Shown here piece after piece: positions 9,146 through 17,179 of a DNA stretch of 64,000 bases. Where the stretch lies: NCBI RefSeq assembly GCF_018476645.1, contig NZ_JAHCTB010000001.1, positions 248,001-312,000 on the forward strand. Direction: 5' to 3'. The notes below the pieces were generated by a model that saw only the letters and a list, made by a program, of their open reading frames with translations, was not told the DNA's origin and did no database searches. The translations under genes were made by a program, and so were the position numbers. Source of the DNA: Aequorivita echinoideorum (GTDB lineage: Bacteria; Bacteroidota; Bacteroidia; Flavobacteriales; Flavobacteriaceae). Numbering within the stretch: the first letter of the stretch is position 1; every line of letters starts with the position of its first letter.

Positions 9146-9320
9146 AGGAACTGAATTTATGAAAGAACCGGCTACTTGGGCCACAACAACTTGAAAACGA
9201 GGTCCAGGCCTCACAGAACTGAACGTGGTTTAAGTAGTAAAAGAGCGGGGATTATCAATGTTGCCGAAGTCTAAAAGCTTCACCGTGTATAGTAACCTTA
9301 CTCCGCTCTTTTGTTCTTTC
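9146..9320 (-). ncRNA. candidate IS110 bridge RNA region
   Basis: In the IS110 subgroup the non-coding segment upstream of the transposase encodes the bridge RNA that pairs with target and donor DNA. Here that segment contains a perfect 10-bp stem, AAAAGAGCGG (9239-9248 on the plus strand) with CCGCTCTTTT (9303-9312), an internal GAAG/CTTC hairpin, and GAGG/CCTC around 9200-9213. Position and structure fit. The RNA itself and its loop specificities are inferred, not shown. Confidence 0.45.
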
Positions 9321-9368
9321 TGATTATTACTTAAAGTTAACTGATTTAATGAAAATCAAACTTAAGTT

Positions 9369-9477
9369 GTGTATAAGCAATAGCGGGTTTAGTGATAAAA
9401 AGGAAAGTCTTCTTGTCAATCAAAGTTCGGTGCTTGGCTGAAAGTAAGTGCCTTGTAATCCGCTACTGCTCATGCAC
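9369..9477. repeat. attC-like hairpin element, copy 2
   Basis: GTGTATAAGCAATAGCGG (9369-9386) and CCGCTACTGCTCATGCAC (9460-9477) form an 18-bp inverted pair with three transitions. They are followed by ACCGTTGGCAAC. The arms are clearly related to those of copy 1 (4893-5055): both share TATAAGCAAT and ACTGCTCAT. Each copy precedes an accessory gene by 20-150 bases. Confidence 0.55.
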
Positions 9478-9497
9478 GAGACCGTTGGCAACAAAAT

Positions 9498-10154
9498 ATG
9501 GAATACCATTACTACATACTTCGGAATGGAACTTCCACAGATAAGCAAGCTTTAAAAACTGGTACTTTTATAGTCCGAATTCCGAATCACTATCCATTCA
9601 ACTTTACTGATGGAAATGGACCTTATAAGTCATTACGAGCTATAAAAAGATATTCACCGATTTATCAATTGTTAAAAAGATCTAATCCGAGACGAGCACA
9701 ACAAATTGTAGAGGAAAAAAATATTATAAAATCGGACAAATTAATCGCAATACCAAAAGGAACTAAATTTAAACCAGACGTAGTTGAAGGATTTATTCAT
9801 GCAACTATAGGACGAATAAAAATTGGAGACCTTACTGGAATTCACTTTTTCGACCCTGACAAAGTTAGAATTATAGAGACTCTCGAAAAAAGCGAAAAAA
9901 CTTCAGTTTTCAAAGCCAAATTTGAATTCTATGATGTCCGAACAAAAAAATGGATTGAGAAAAAAACAGCAAGTACTTTTTTTCCGCTAAATTGGAATTT
10001 AGCAACATTACTTATGGAATGTAAATTCGCTTTTGATAGACTAAATGAAGAGGATTTGAATGATGGAAAAATAAAGTCTGTTACTCAATCAAATATTGAG
10101 GTTGAAATGATAATAAAAAACGGAAAATTGAAATCATTATATCCATTAATTTAA
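9498..10154 (+). CDS. possible EndoU-like nuclease/toxin domain protein
   Basis: A 218-residue protein in a cassette-like setting. The C-terminal half resembles bacterial EndoU domains: GFIHATIGRIKIGDLTGIHF has two histidines in glycine-rich turns, then come STFFPLNW (FFP-x-W is typical), a helix with CKFAFDRL, the strand SNIEVEMIIKNGKLKSLYP, and the final Y-P. In characterised EndoU toxins the two histidines and this late tyrosine take part in RNA cleavage. There is no signal peptide or long N-terminal delivery region and no obvious immunity gene beside it. The match is by eye and the function is therefore tentative. Confidence 0.5.
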   Translation: MEYHYYILRNGTSTDKQALKTGTFIVRIPNHYPFNFTDGNGPYKSLRAIKRYSPIYQLLKRSNPRRAQQIVEEKNIIKSDKLIAIPKGTKFKPDVVEGFIHATIGRIKIGDLTGIHFFDPDKVRIIETLEKSEKTSVFKAKFEFYDVRTKKWIEKKTASTFFPLNWNLATLLMECKFAFDRLNEEDLNDGKIKSVTQSNIEVEMIIKNGKLKSLYPLI

Positions 10155-10189
10155 AAATATCATAAAAACCCAAACACACCCCGCTACCG

Positions 10190-10204
10190 CGAGCGTTCCG
10201 CTCG
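10190..10204. repeat. short hairpin CGAGCG-TTC-CGCTCG
   Basis: A perfect 6-bp stem with a 3-nt loop in the gap between the EndoU-like gene and the toxin gene, which converge on it. No T-run follows. It is probably a dispersed palindromic repeat, or marks the end of the cassette-like region. Confidence 0.5.
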
Positions 10205-10228
10205 TGAACAATCATCAAATCCTTCTAT

Positions 10229-10498
10229 TTAAAAAGCCTGTTTTTGGTTTAAAATCCTTAAAACAGTTATGGTTTTATCAAAAACACAATAATGAATGGA
10301 GTAATTAAATTTTTTCAAATGAACCATACGCACATCTTTGTAGCGAAGTTGAAATTGAAATGGATTCGCCTTAATGTGCTGCATCTGTTCATGAAAATCT
10401 AGGTGGAATTTTTCATTAATACCTTTGGCGCCCAAAAAACAATCGATAATATAAAATTCAATATCCGCCTCTTTCGAAAAGACAATATCAAAATCCAT
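10229..10498 (-). CDS. RelE/ParE-family toxin
   Basis: An 89-residue toxin of the RelE/ParE superfamily: MDFDIVFSKEADIEFYIIDCF, then a helical part, FQLRYKDVRMVHLKKFNYSIHYCVFDKTITVLRIL. The basic R-x-x-x-L-K-x-F-x-Y-x-I-x-Y strand pattern and size are typical. Relatives cleave ribosome-bound mRNA or inhibit gyrase, and which applies here cannot be told. It overlaps the upstream antitoxin gene by 11 bases, so the two are translationally coupled. Confidence 0.85.
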   Translation of the reverse strand: MDFDIVFSKEADIEFYIIDCFLGAKGINEKFHLDFHEQMQHIKANPFQFQLRYKDVRMVHLKKFNYSIHYCVFDKTITVLRILNQKQAF

Positions 10499-10733
10499 AC
10501 TTCTTCCTAATTTCAGAATACGGTATGGTTTCTAAAGTCCCATCCTTTTGTCTTTGAAGCATATCATCCATCATCGTTTTATATTCTTCAGAGGGTTCAG
10601 CAAAGTGAAGTGCCCTATCCTCAAGCATAAATTCAATATAATTTTTCAGCGAACGCTTTTGTAACTTGGCCTGTGTTTCGAGTATTTTAATAGCTTCATC
10701 GTCAAGCTCAATCAATTTCTTTGTCTTTCCCAT
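10488..10733 (-). CDS. antitoxin, ribbon-helix-helix type
   Basis: An 81-residue antitoxin. KKLIELDDEAIKILETQAKLQKRSLKNYIEFML fits an N-terminal ribbon-helix-helix DNA-binding fold, and the acidic C-terminal half (LHFAEPSEEYKTMMDDML...) would wrap the toxin. It precedes the toxin gene, as usual. Palindromes overlapping its start codon (10734-10765) are probable binding sites for autoregulation. Confidence 0.85.
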   Translation of the reverse strand: MGKTKKLIELDDEAIKILETQAKLQKRSLKNYIEFMLEDRALHFAEPSEEYKTMMDDMLQRQKDGTLETIPYSEIRKKYGF

Positions 10734-10765
10734 GGTATATAGATGTTATATACCAAATATAACAT
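10734..10765. promoter_or_regulatory. double palindromic operator of the toxin-antitoxin pair
   Basis: GGTATATA (10734-10741) pairs with TATATACC (10747-10754). An overlapping second palindrome is ATGTTATAT (10743-10751) with ATATAACAT (10757-10765). They abut the antitoxin ATG (10733) and are in the place where a ribbon-helix-helix repressor would block its own promoter. Confidence 0.6.
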
Positions 10766-10819
10766 AATATCTAATGACACAAATACGGAAATCTCTTAAA
10801 AACTAATCCCTTTAGAGCT

Positions 10820-12040
10820 TCAAGTGCTTAAAGCCTGCGCCACAACAAACCCACCCGTCCAAGCATTCTGAAAGTTGAAGCCACCCGTAATGGCATCAAT
10901 ATTTAAAACCTCCCCAGCAAGGTAAAGTCCGCCGACTACATTGCTCTCAAAAGATTTAAAGTTCACTTCCTTGAGGTCCACACCGCCCGCGGTCACAAAT
11001 TCCTCTTTAAAAGTGCTCTTGCCCGTTACCTCAAAAACCCCTGCCGTCAATTGGTTGGCAAAATTCATCAAATTTTCGCGGGTCGCTTCCGCCCATGTAA
11101 GCGTTTTCGGGATGCCAGCTGCCAATACCAAGTTTTGCCAAAGCCGCTTCGGCAATTCAAACTGTGCATATTTAAAAATAGTCTGCTTGCCCTGCGTATT
11201 TTTTAATTCCTTCAAAGAAGAAAGCGCATCCGCTTCCGAAATATCCTGCAACCAATTCACTTCAATGGAAAAATGATATTTCAAAGTCTCCAAAACACGC
11301 GCCCCCCACGCCGAAAGTTTCAAAATAGCCGGCCCGCTCATCCCCCAATGGGTTATTAAAAGCCCCCTAACCCCCGAAGGGGGAACTTTTGTATCGGAAA
11401 CTATCTTCACGTTGGCCTGCGTAGAAATTCCTTGAAGGTTGGCAATCCGCACATCTTTTATATTAAATGTAAAAAGTGAAGGAACGGGCGGAACAACGCT
11501 GTGCCCCAAGCCTTCCAGCAATTGCCAGATTTTAGGATTGCTTCCCGTAGCAACCACAATCTTTTCTGCCGAAAAAGAATCGGTAGTAGTAGTTATTTTG
11601 AAAAAATCTTCTTCCTTTTCAATCTCCCTCACAGATTGGTTCAGTAATATTTGAATACCAAGCGTATTTGCTTCGCGAAGAAAACAATCAATAATGGTTT
11701 GCGATGCATCCGTAACCGGAAACATTCTCCCATCCTCCTCAATTTTTAGGGCAACGCCTCTCTTTTCGAACCAATCAATGGTATCGCCGGTCATAAAACT
11801 GTGGAAAGGACCCAAAAGCTCTTTCTCGCCCCGCGGATAGTTCAGCGAAAGTTCCTTTGGGACAAACTCTGCGTGCGTAACATTGCACCTCCCGCCACCG
11901 CTCACCTTTACTTTGGTAAGCACCTCTTTTCCCCGCTCAAGAATAAGGATGCGGAGTTTGGGATTGTTGGCAGCGGCGTTTATAGCGGTAAAAAATCCCG
12001 CCGCGCCGCCGCCAATTACTATTACATCCGCTTTTTTCAA
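10820..12040 (-). CDS. HI0933/YhiN-family FAD-dependent oxidoreductase
   Basis: A 406-residue flavoprotein. The N-terminal dinucleotide fold is VIVIGGGAAGFFTAINAAA, followed by KVKVSGGGRCNVTHAEF, which is diagnostic of the HI0933-like (BaiN/YhiN) family. The C-terminal FAD-binding signature is GGLYLAGEVLNIDAITGGFNFQ. Members are soluble flavoproteins, some annotated as aminoacetone oxidases or bile-acid reductases. The substrate here is unknown. It follows the beta-helix gene with only 3 bases between, so the two may share a transcript. Confidence 0.92.
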   Translation of the reverse strand: MKKADVIVIGGGAAGFFTAINAAANNPKLRILILERGKEVLTKVKVSGGGRCNVTHAEFVPKELSLNYPRGEKELLGPFHSFMTGDTIDWFEKRGVALKIEEDGRMFPVTDASQTIIDCFLREANTLGIQILLNQSVREIEKEEDFFKITTTTDSFSAEKIVVATGSNPKIWQLLEGLGHSVVPPVPSLFTFNIKDVRIANLQGISTQANVKIVSDTKVPPSGVRGLLITHWGMSGPAILKLSAWGARVLETLKYHFSIEVNWLQDISEADALSSLKELKNTQGKQTIFKYAQFELPKRLWQNLVLAAGIPKTLTWAEATRENLMNFANQLTAGVFEVTGKSTFKEEFVTAGGVDLKEVNFKSFESNVVGGLYLAGEVLNIDAITGGFNFQNAWTGGFVVAQALST

Positions 12041-12043
12041 TGC

Positions 12044-13513
12044 TTATTGCACCACTAATTTTTTGGTGATTTCAGTTTTTTCATTTTTGAAATTCACAAA
12101 ATACACCCCGCTCGGCAAATTGATTCCGAAGGTATTCTCCCCTTCTGAAATTGCTTCGGTTTTAAGAAGATTACCGGCAATTCCAAAGATTTTCATTTCT
12201 GAAAAACCAAAGGTATTGTTGAAATTGATTTCCCCACGTGAAGGATTTGGATAAAAACCGAAGTTTGAAAGATCATTTTCGGCAACATTCAAAACAGCGC
12301 AGTCAAAAGGCGTATAAATCACTTCACCCAAAGAAGCATCATCCACCACGTGGAAAATTACATCCTCTACTTCTTCAGCTGTGCTTAGCTCACCCTCAAT
12401 CCAGCAGTTATTGATTGCCTGTATTGTGTTTGCGGTGTTGTTATAAATGGCAAACGTTTCGCCATTGTTCCCATTTTCAGAAAAAATATTTTCACCGGGA
12501 TTATCAGCATCGTCACCAAGATTTATCGATGCAGTACCAATAACGGTAATTCCCCAAAGATTTCTTCGGAATTCGTTACCGGAAGCCACCACATTCATAA
12601 CCCCTGCAGAAGTATTCAGGGAAATTCCGCTGCCGCCAAGATTGGGATCGCCTTGCGTATTGTTGTCCTCAATTACATTCCCACGAATCAATGCAGAATC
12701 GCAACTTCCTATAATGGTTATTCCATATCTATTGTTCTGGATTATGTTATCGTCAATAATGGCATTGATGCTTCCGCCTGTGAAATTCGCAATTGCAATA
12801 CCGCCTGCCATTTCATTTACTGGGTCGCCAATAATTGTATTTTGGATTATCTCCAAAGGCTCATTCGCCATAGTTGTCCCAATATTTATTTGCGGACGGT
12901 TGCTGTTGGCCTGGTTATTTCCCTCAATGGTATTATTAAAAATATAAGCTGAAACCGCAGAATTCGCTGCCGATCCAATAGCGGGATTTTCATTAAAGGA
13001 AATTGTGTTATTGGTTATCTGTGGCATCCCGCCCGAAAGCTGAATCACGGCACTCGTAGTCGCCCCGGAAACATTGTTGGTCAACGTGCAGTTGTCTATT
13101 GAAAATGTATCTGTCAAAACACGGAGTCCACCACCGTATTCAATGGTAGCGTTATTGATTTCAATTTCTGAAAACTCTTCAAAACGAAATCCTTCGTAAG
13201 GCATGGTCTCATCAATTGCAGTGATTGTAACCGCATCGCTATCTACGGTGAAAGTCCCAAAAACGGTAACCAAGATTTCAGAATCGATGGCCAGCGTCAA
13301 ATCGGTATCGATGATAACGGTATCGTTTTCGGCAATTTCAAGATTTTCAAGTAGCGAATAATTGTTACCCGAAATGGTAATGGTGGTTGGGCTTGCGGTG
13401 GCAATGTCATCCAGCGTCCAGACAACCCCTGTATTGGGGGTTGTGTAGGTTTGCGCAAATGAAATTGCGGTAAATAATAGTGTAATAAATGTACTGAGGA
13501 TAATTTTTTTCAT
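12044..13513 (-). CDS. right-handed beta-helix protein with T9SS type A sorting domain
   Basis: I take the start at 13513 (MKKIILSTFITLLFTAISFAQ, a clean signal peptide) rather than the longer frame from 13561. Residues 100-380 form repeated parallel beta-helix coils rich in N-N-T and G-I-x-I segments (for example YGITIIGSCDSALIRGN). The C-terminus is a T9SS type A sorting domain: FYPNPSRGEINF to GVYFVNFKNEKTEITKKLVVQ. It is probably secreted and surface-attached. Beta-helix proteins often bind or cleave polysaccharides, but I see no catalytic signature. Confidence 0.88.
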   Translation of the reverse strand: MKKIILSTFITLLFTAISFAQTYTTPNTGVVWTLDDIATASPTTITISGNNYSLLENLEIAENDTVIIDTDLTLAIDSEILVTVFGTFTVDSDAVTITAIDETMPYEGFRFEEFSEIEINNATIEYGGGLRVLTDTFSIDNCTLTNNVSGATTSAVIQLSGGMPQITNNTISFNENPAIGSAANSAVSAYIFNNTIEGNNQANSNRPQINIGTTMANEPLEIIQNTIIGDPVNEMAGGIAIANFTGGSINAIIDDNIIQNNRYGITIIGSCDSALIRGNVIEDNNTQGDPNLGGSGISLNTSAGVMNVVASGNEFRRNLWGITVIGTASINLGDDADNPGENIFSENGNNGETFAIYNNTANTIQAINNCWIEGELSTAEEVEDVIFHVVDDASLGEVIYTPFDCAVLNVAENDLSNFGFYPNPSRGEINFNNTFGFSEMKIFGIAGNLLKTEAISEGENTFGINLPSGVYFVNFKNEKTEITKKLVVQ

Positions 13514-13610
13514 TGTAAAATTTTTTTGAAGCGGTAAAAATACGCATCTGCGCTTAGGCAAAAAAGATATTTATCTCCTTTTAAATTGATAAAAGCCCTA
13601 AATTTGAAAA

Positions 13611-14681
13611 ATGGTTTTATACATATTTATTGTCTTTTTTATAATAAGCCCATTTTTTCCCGCCATTGGCAGCGCCCATTGGTTTTTCCGCACAGCGGAT
13701 TTTGTTCGCATACAATCCTTGGTCATTCAGGCAGTTTTACTTGCACTTCTTATTTATTTGAAAGAAGAATTCACGGTATTCAGTTGGGTTTTGCTCGGCG
13801 GATTGGTATTGACCATGATTTATCAACTCTTCAAGGTTTTTCCGTACAGCTCGCTCTTCCCCAGAAGACGTTCGCACGCTCCCAGTGATTGCCACGTGTC
13901 CATTTTAGCGGGAAATGTACTGCAAACCAATAGTTGCTATCCCGATTTTTTAAACGAAATAAAACGATTTGACCCTGATTTGGTTCTCGCTATGGAAACC
14001 AATCAGGATTGGGAAGATTGCCTTTCAGAAATTGAAGATAAATATCCCTACAGCATAAAAGTTCCATTGGAAAATTTCTACGGAATGCACCTTTATTCCA
14101 AAAAGGAATTGCAAAACCCTGAAGTAAAATACCAGATTGAGGATGATAAGCCTTCCATTTTCTTTGATTTTCCCACGGGAAATAATAATTCGATTTTCTT
14201 TTGCTGTCTGCATCCCGCCCCGCCAAGCCCCACTGAAAATGAAACATCAAAAGAGCGCGACGCAGAATTGATGCTCACCGGAAAAAGGATTCGAAAGTTA
14301 CAAAAACCCACCGTGGTTTGTGGCGATATGAACGACGTGGTCTGGAGCCGAACCACAAGGCTTTTCAAAAAAATGACGGGAATGATTGACCCACGCGTTG
14401 GCCGTGGATTCTTTTCTACATTTCACGCCGGGTATTTCTTTTTGCGTTTTCCCCTGGACCACCTTTTCCACACCCGCGACCTGTATGTGGGGAAAATGAT
14501 ACGTTCCAAAAACTTTGGCAGTGACCATTTTGCAATGTATTACGAGATTCACCATAAAAAAAGCACTGATACCCCAAAAAACCCAAAATTAAACGGCGAC
14601 GAAAAAGAGGAAATAAATGAATTGATTGAAGAGGGAAAGGAGAATCAAGAAAATATGGATACACCATCTACCCAAAAATAA
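13611..14681 (+). CDS. membrane-anchored endonuclease/exonuclease/phosphatase family protein
   Basis: A 356-residue protein. Three hydrophobic segments occupy roughly residues 1-85, followed by a cytoplasmic or periplasmic EEP domain: AMETNQDWEDC (metal ligand E), FCCLHPAPPSP, VCGDMNDVVWS (D-x-N) and NFGSDHFAMYYE (the final D-H pair). The charged, glutamate-rich tail (EKEEINELIEEGKENQEN) is low complexity. The substrate could be nucleic acid or a phospho-ester and cannot be deduced. An intrinsic terminator follows immediately. Confidence 0.88.
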   Translation: MVLYIFIVFFIISPFFPAIGSAHWFFRTADFVRIQSLVIQAVLLALLIYLKEEFTVFSWVLLGGLVLTMIYQLFKVFPYSSLFPRRRSHAPSDCHVSILAGNVLQTNSCYPDFLNEIKRFDPDLVLAMETNQDWEDCLSEIEDKYPYSIKVPLENFYGMHLYSKKELQNPEVKYQIEDDKPSIFFDFPTGNNNSIFFCCLHPAPPSPTENETSKERDAELMLTGKRIRKLQKPTVVCGDMNDVVWSRTTRLFKKMTGMIDPRVGRGFFSTFHAGYFFLRFPLDHLFHTRDLYVGKMIRSKNFGSDHFAMYYEIHHKKSTDTPKNPKLNGDEKEEINELIEEGKENQENMDTPSTQK

Positions 14682-14682
14682 A

Positions 14683-14711
14683 AAAAACCGACTTGTAAAA
14701 GTCGGTTTTTT
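14683..14711. terminator. bidirectional intrinsic terminator
   Basis: AAAAACCGACTT pairs with AAGTCGGTTTTTT around a 4-nt loop, with A and T runs on both sides. It can end both the EEP gene (plus strand) and the tRNA-Leu transcript (minus strand). Confidence 0.85.
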
Positions 14712-14717
14712 GTTTAG

Positions 14718-14799
14718 TACAGGCGGAGAGACTCGAACTCTCACACCTCACGGCACTAGATCCTAAGTCTAGCGTGTCTACCAATTCCACCACGCCTGC
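14718..14799 (-). tRNA. tRNA-Leu (anticodon TAG)
   Basis: Read on the minus strand, the acceptor arm GCAGGCG pairs with CGCCTGT (one G-T pair), with discriminator A. The D arm includes GGTAGACAC. The anticodon stem-loop GCTAGA-CTTAGGA-TCTAGT gives anticodon TAG. A variable arm typical of class II tRNAs is present, and the T loop is GTTCGAGTC. CCA is not encoded. Confidence 0.93.
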
Positions 14800-14817
14800 A
14801 ACTAATTTTTATTCTTT

Positions 14818-14863
14818 AGCGTGTCTAACATCCCGATAGCTATCGGGACCACAACGCCTTCAA
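14818..14863 (-). pseudogene. partial tRNA-Leu duplicate interrupted by a palindrome
   Basis: This stretch repeats the 5' part of the neighbouring tRNA-Leu. AGCGTGTCTA and the acceptor segment ACGCCT-CAACTAATTTT recur in the same order. The D-loop portion is replaced by the perfect 18-bp palindrome TCCCGATAGCTATCGGGA (14831-14848). The 3' half of the tRNA is missing, so it cannot be functional. Confidence 0.7.
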
Positions 14864-15050
14864 CTAATTTTCACAACACTTAATACATATTGTAAAAGGA
14901 GTGCAAATATAAACAAGAATTCTATTTTCTAAATTATTTTTTCCGGAAAATTTAATTATTCTTAAAAAATACTTCAAATAGCTTTTCCACCCACGACCTA
15001 CCAATTTACAAACGTGTTTTGTACCTTAGCGTTTCTTCAAAAATAAATAG

Positions 15051-16439
15051 ATGGAAAGTGCAAAATCATACATTGAAAAAAATAAGCAACGATTCTTGGA
15101 TGAATTGATCGAGCTTCTTAAAATACCTTCAATTAGTGCTGATTCAGCATACAAAAAAGATGTGCTGCAAACCGCCGAAGCCGTAAAAAAACAACTTGAA
15201 AAAGCGGGATGTGATACTGTAGAAATTTGTGAAACCCCAGGGTATCCTATTGTTTACGGGGAAAAATTGATTGATAAAAAATTGCCCACCATCCTCGTTT
15301 ACGGACATTATGACGTGCAACCACCGGATCCACTGGATCTTTGGGAAAGTCCGCCGTTTGAACCTGTCATCAAAAAAACAAAATTACATCCTGAGGGTGC
15401 CATTTTTGCCCGTGGAAGTTGTGACGATAAAGGTCAAATGTATATGCACGTAAAGGCCTTAGAATATATGACTGAAACCAATCAACTTCCCTGCAATGTG
15501 AAATTTATGATTGAAGGCGAAGAGGAAGTAGGCAGCAGCAGTTTGGAATGGTTTGTAACCAAAAACAAGAAAAAACTTGCCAATGATGTTATTTTAATAA
15601 GCGATACGGGAATGATCGCAAAGGACGTTCCATCAATTACTACGGGCCTTCGCGGGCTAAGCTATGTGGAAGTGGAAATTACGGGGCCAAATCGCGACCT
15701 CCACAGCGGCCTGTATGGCGGTGCGGTGGCAAATCCCATCAACGTGCTTGCAAAAATGATTGCTTCCCTTCACGATAAAAACAATCACATAACCATTCCA
15801 GGTTTTTATGATGAAGTTGAAAAACTTTCAAAAAAAGAACGGGAAAAAATGGCTGAAGCACCTTTCAATATAGAGGAATATGAAAGAGCGCTGGATATCG
15901 ATGCCGTTTATGGCGAAAAAGGATTTTCAACAAACGAGCGAAACTCCATTCGGCCAACATTGGACGTTAACGGAATTTGGGGCGGCTACACCGGCGAAGG
16001 CGCAAAAACCGTAATTGCCAGTAAAGCCTATGCAAAAATAAGTATGCGATTGGTGCCAAATCAGGATTGGAAAAAAATAACGGAACTATTCAAAAATCAT
16101 TTTGAGAGCATTGCCCCAGCCGGGGTTCGTGTTAAAGTGAAACCCCACCACGGCGGGCAGGCATACGTTACTCCTATTGATAGTTTGGGTTACAAGGCTG
16201 CCGAAAAAGCTTATGAGGAAACTTTTGGAAAAACGCCAATACCTCAACGCAGCGGTGGAAGTATTCCCATCGTATCGTTATTTGAAAAAGAACTGAAAAG
16301 CAAGACTATTCTAATGGGTTTTGGCTTGGACAGCGATGCCATCCACTCGCCTAATGAGCATTTTGGCATTTGGAATTATTTGAAAGGAATAGAAACTATT
16401 CCGCAGTTCTATCGTTATTTTACTGAGCTGAGCAAGTAG
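15051..16439 (+). CDS. M20-family dipeptidase
   Basis: A 462-residue zinc metallopeptidase. Zinc ligands and catalytic residues are visible in VYGHYDVQPPDP (H and D), RGSCDDKGQM (bridging D), EGEEEVGSSS (catalytic E plus ligand E) and near the end MGFGLDSDAIHSPNEHFG (H). The dimerisation domain lies between about 200 and 330 (DLHSGLYGGAVANP). There is no signal peptide, so it probably hydrolyses imported dipeptides in the cytoplasm. Length agrees with the dipeptidase branch of the family. It stands alone, after a gene-free stretch following the tRNA region. Confidence 0.92.
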   Translation: MESAKSYIEKNKQRFLDELIELLKIPSISADSAYKKDVLQTAEAVKKQLEKAGCDTVEICETPGYPIVYGEKLIDKKLPTILVYGHYDVQPPDPLDLWESPPFEPVIKKTKLHPEGAIFARGSCDDKGQMYMHVKALEYMTETNQLPCNVKFMIEGEEEVGSSSLEWFVTKNKKKLANDVILISDTGMIAKDVPSITTGLRGLSYVEVEITGPNRDLHSGLYGGAVANPINVLAKMIASLHDKNNHITIPGFYDEVEKLSKKEREKMAEAPFNIEEYERALDIDAVYGEKGFSTNERNSIRPTLDVNGIWGGYTGEGAKTVIASKAYAKISMRLVPNQDWKKITELFKNHFESIAPAGVRVKVKPHHGGQAYVTPIDSLGYKAAEKAYEETFGKTPIPQRSGGSIPIVSLFEKELKSKTILMGFGLDSDAIHSPNEHFGIWNYLKGIETIPQFYRYFTELSK

Positions 16440-16480
16440 TTTTCCCATTCCTCCTCCTCTTCGGGGAGGTGGGCAGTGGC

Positions 16481-17056
16481 TTACATTTTCTTTACAAAAT
16501 CTGTGATGATGACTATTTGTTGGCCATCAACTTTGCCTTCAATATATTTCTCGTTTTCGTGGTCGAGGGAAATCCGGCGCACGACAGTACCTTGCTTGGC
16601 AACCATACTGCTTCCTTTCACTTTTAAATCCTTGATTAAAACCACAGAATCGCCCGCTTCCAAAATAACACCATTGCTGTCTCGATGAACAACTGCATCG
16701 GCTTTCACTTCTGCTTCCCCACTCCTTGCCCATTCTTTTGTTTCGTCTTCCAAATACATCATATCCAGTAAATCCTGTGGCCACCCTTCAGCTTTCAAAC
16801 GATTCAGCATTCGCCACGCCACGACCTGTACGGCAGGGACAGTGCTCCACATACTATCGTTCAGGCAACGCCAATGGTTTGGTTTTACTTTTTCTGGATC
16901 TGCAATTTGTTCGCTACAAATATTGCAGATTAATATGCTCATTTCGGCAAAATCCGTTGGGGAATTTGGGACTTCATAAACACATAAGTTTTCCGTGCTT
17001 TCGCAGAGTTCACATTTATTATCACTGCGCTTCCGCAATTCTTTTTCAGAATTCAT
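16481..17056 (-). CDS. PhnA-like zinc-ribbon protein
   Basis: A 191-residue protein of the PhnA/YjdM type. An N-terminal zinc ribbon has C-x2-C at 15/18 (CELC) and 44/47 (CNIC). The C-terminal PhnA domain is DSNGVILEAGDSVVLIKDLKVKGSS, ending in GQQIVIITDFVKK. Despite the old name, the family has no demonstrated phosphonate chemistry. It is divergent from the BlaI-like regulator across a short promoter region. Confidence 0.9.
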   Translation of the reverse strand: MNSEKELRKRSDNKCELCESTENLCVYEVPNSPTDFAEMSILICNICSEQIADPEKVKPNHWRCLNDSMWSTVPAVQVVAWRMLNRLKAEGWPQDLLDMMYLEDETKEWARSGEAEVKADAVVHRDSNGVILEAGDSVVLIKDLKVKGSSMVAKQGTVVRRISLDHENEKYIEGKVDGQQIVIITDFVKKM

Positions 17057-17114
17057 TCTTCAAAATTTGGGTCAAAGATATTGTTTTTGATATTTGAAAT
17101 TTGAACAATTTTAC

Positions 17115-17157
17115 TTCTACGTTTGTAGAATTAAGATTTTTATTCTACGTTTGTAGA
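17115..17157. promoter_or_regulatory. two BlaI/MecI-type operator palindromes
   Basis: TTCTACGTTTGTAGAA (17115-17130) and TTCTACGTTTGTAGA (17143-17157) are near-identical palindromic copies spaced 28 bases start to start. BlaI/MecI repressors bind related dyads with TAC/GTA arms. They sit 23 bases and more upstream of the BlaI-family gene, so they are very probably its own operators, and they may also affect the divergent PhnA-like gene. Confidence 0.75.
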
Positions 17158-17179
17158 GTACAATAATGTTTTTTTCTAT

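Larger units (their letters stand above)
8160..9320 (-). mobile_element. IS110-family insertion sequence (approximate ends)
   Basis: One intact transposase gene with a structured non-coding upstream region. IS110 elements lack long terminal inverted repeats and usually make no target duplication, so I cannot fix the exact ends. The limits given cover the transposase and the folded region upstream of it. It sits between the restriction cassette and the second attC-like element and separates the two cassette-like genes. Confidence 0.8.
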
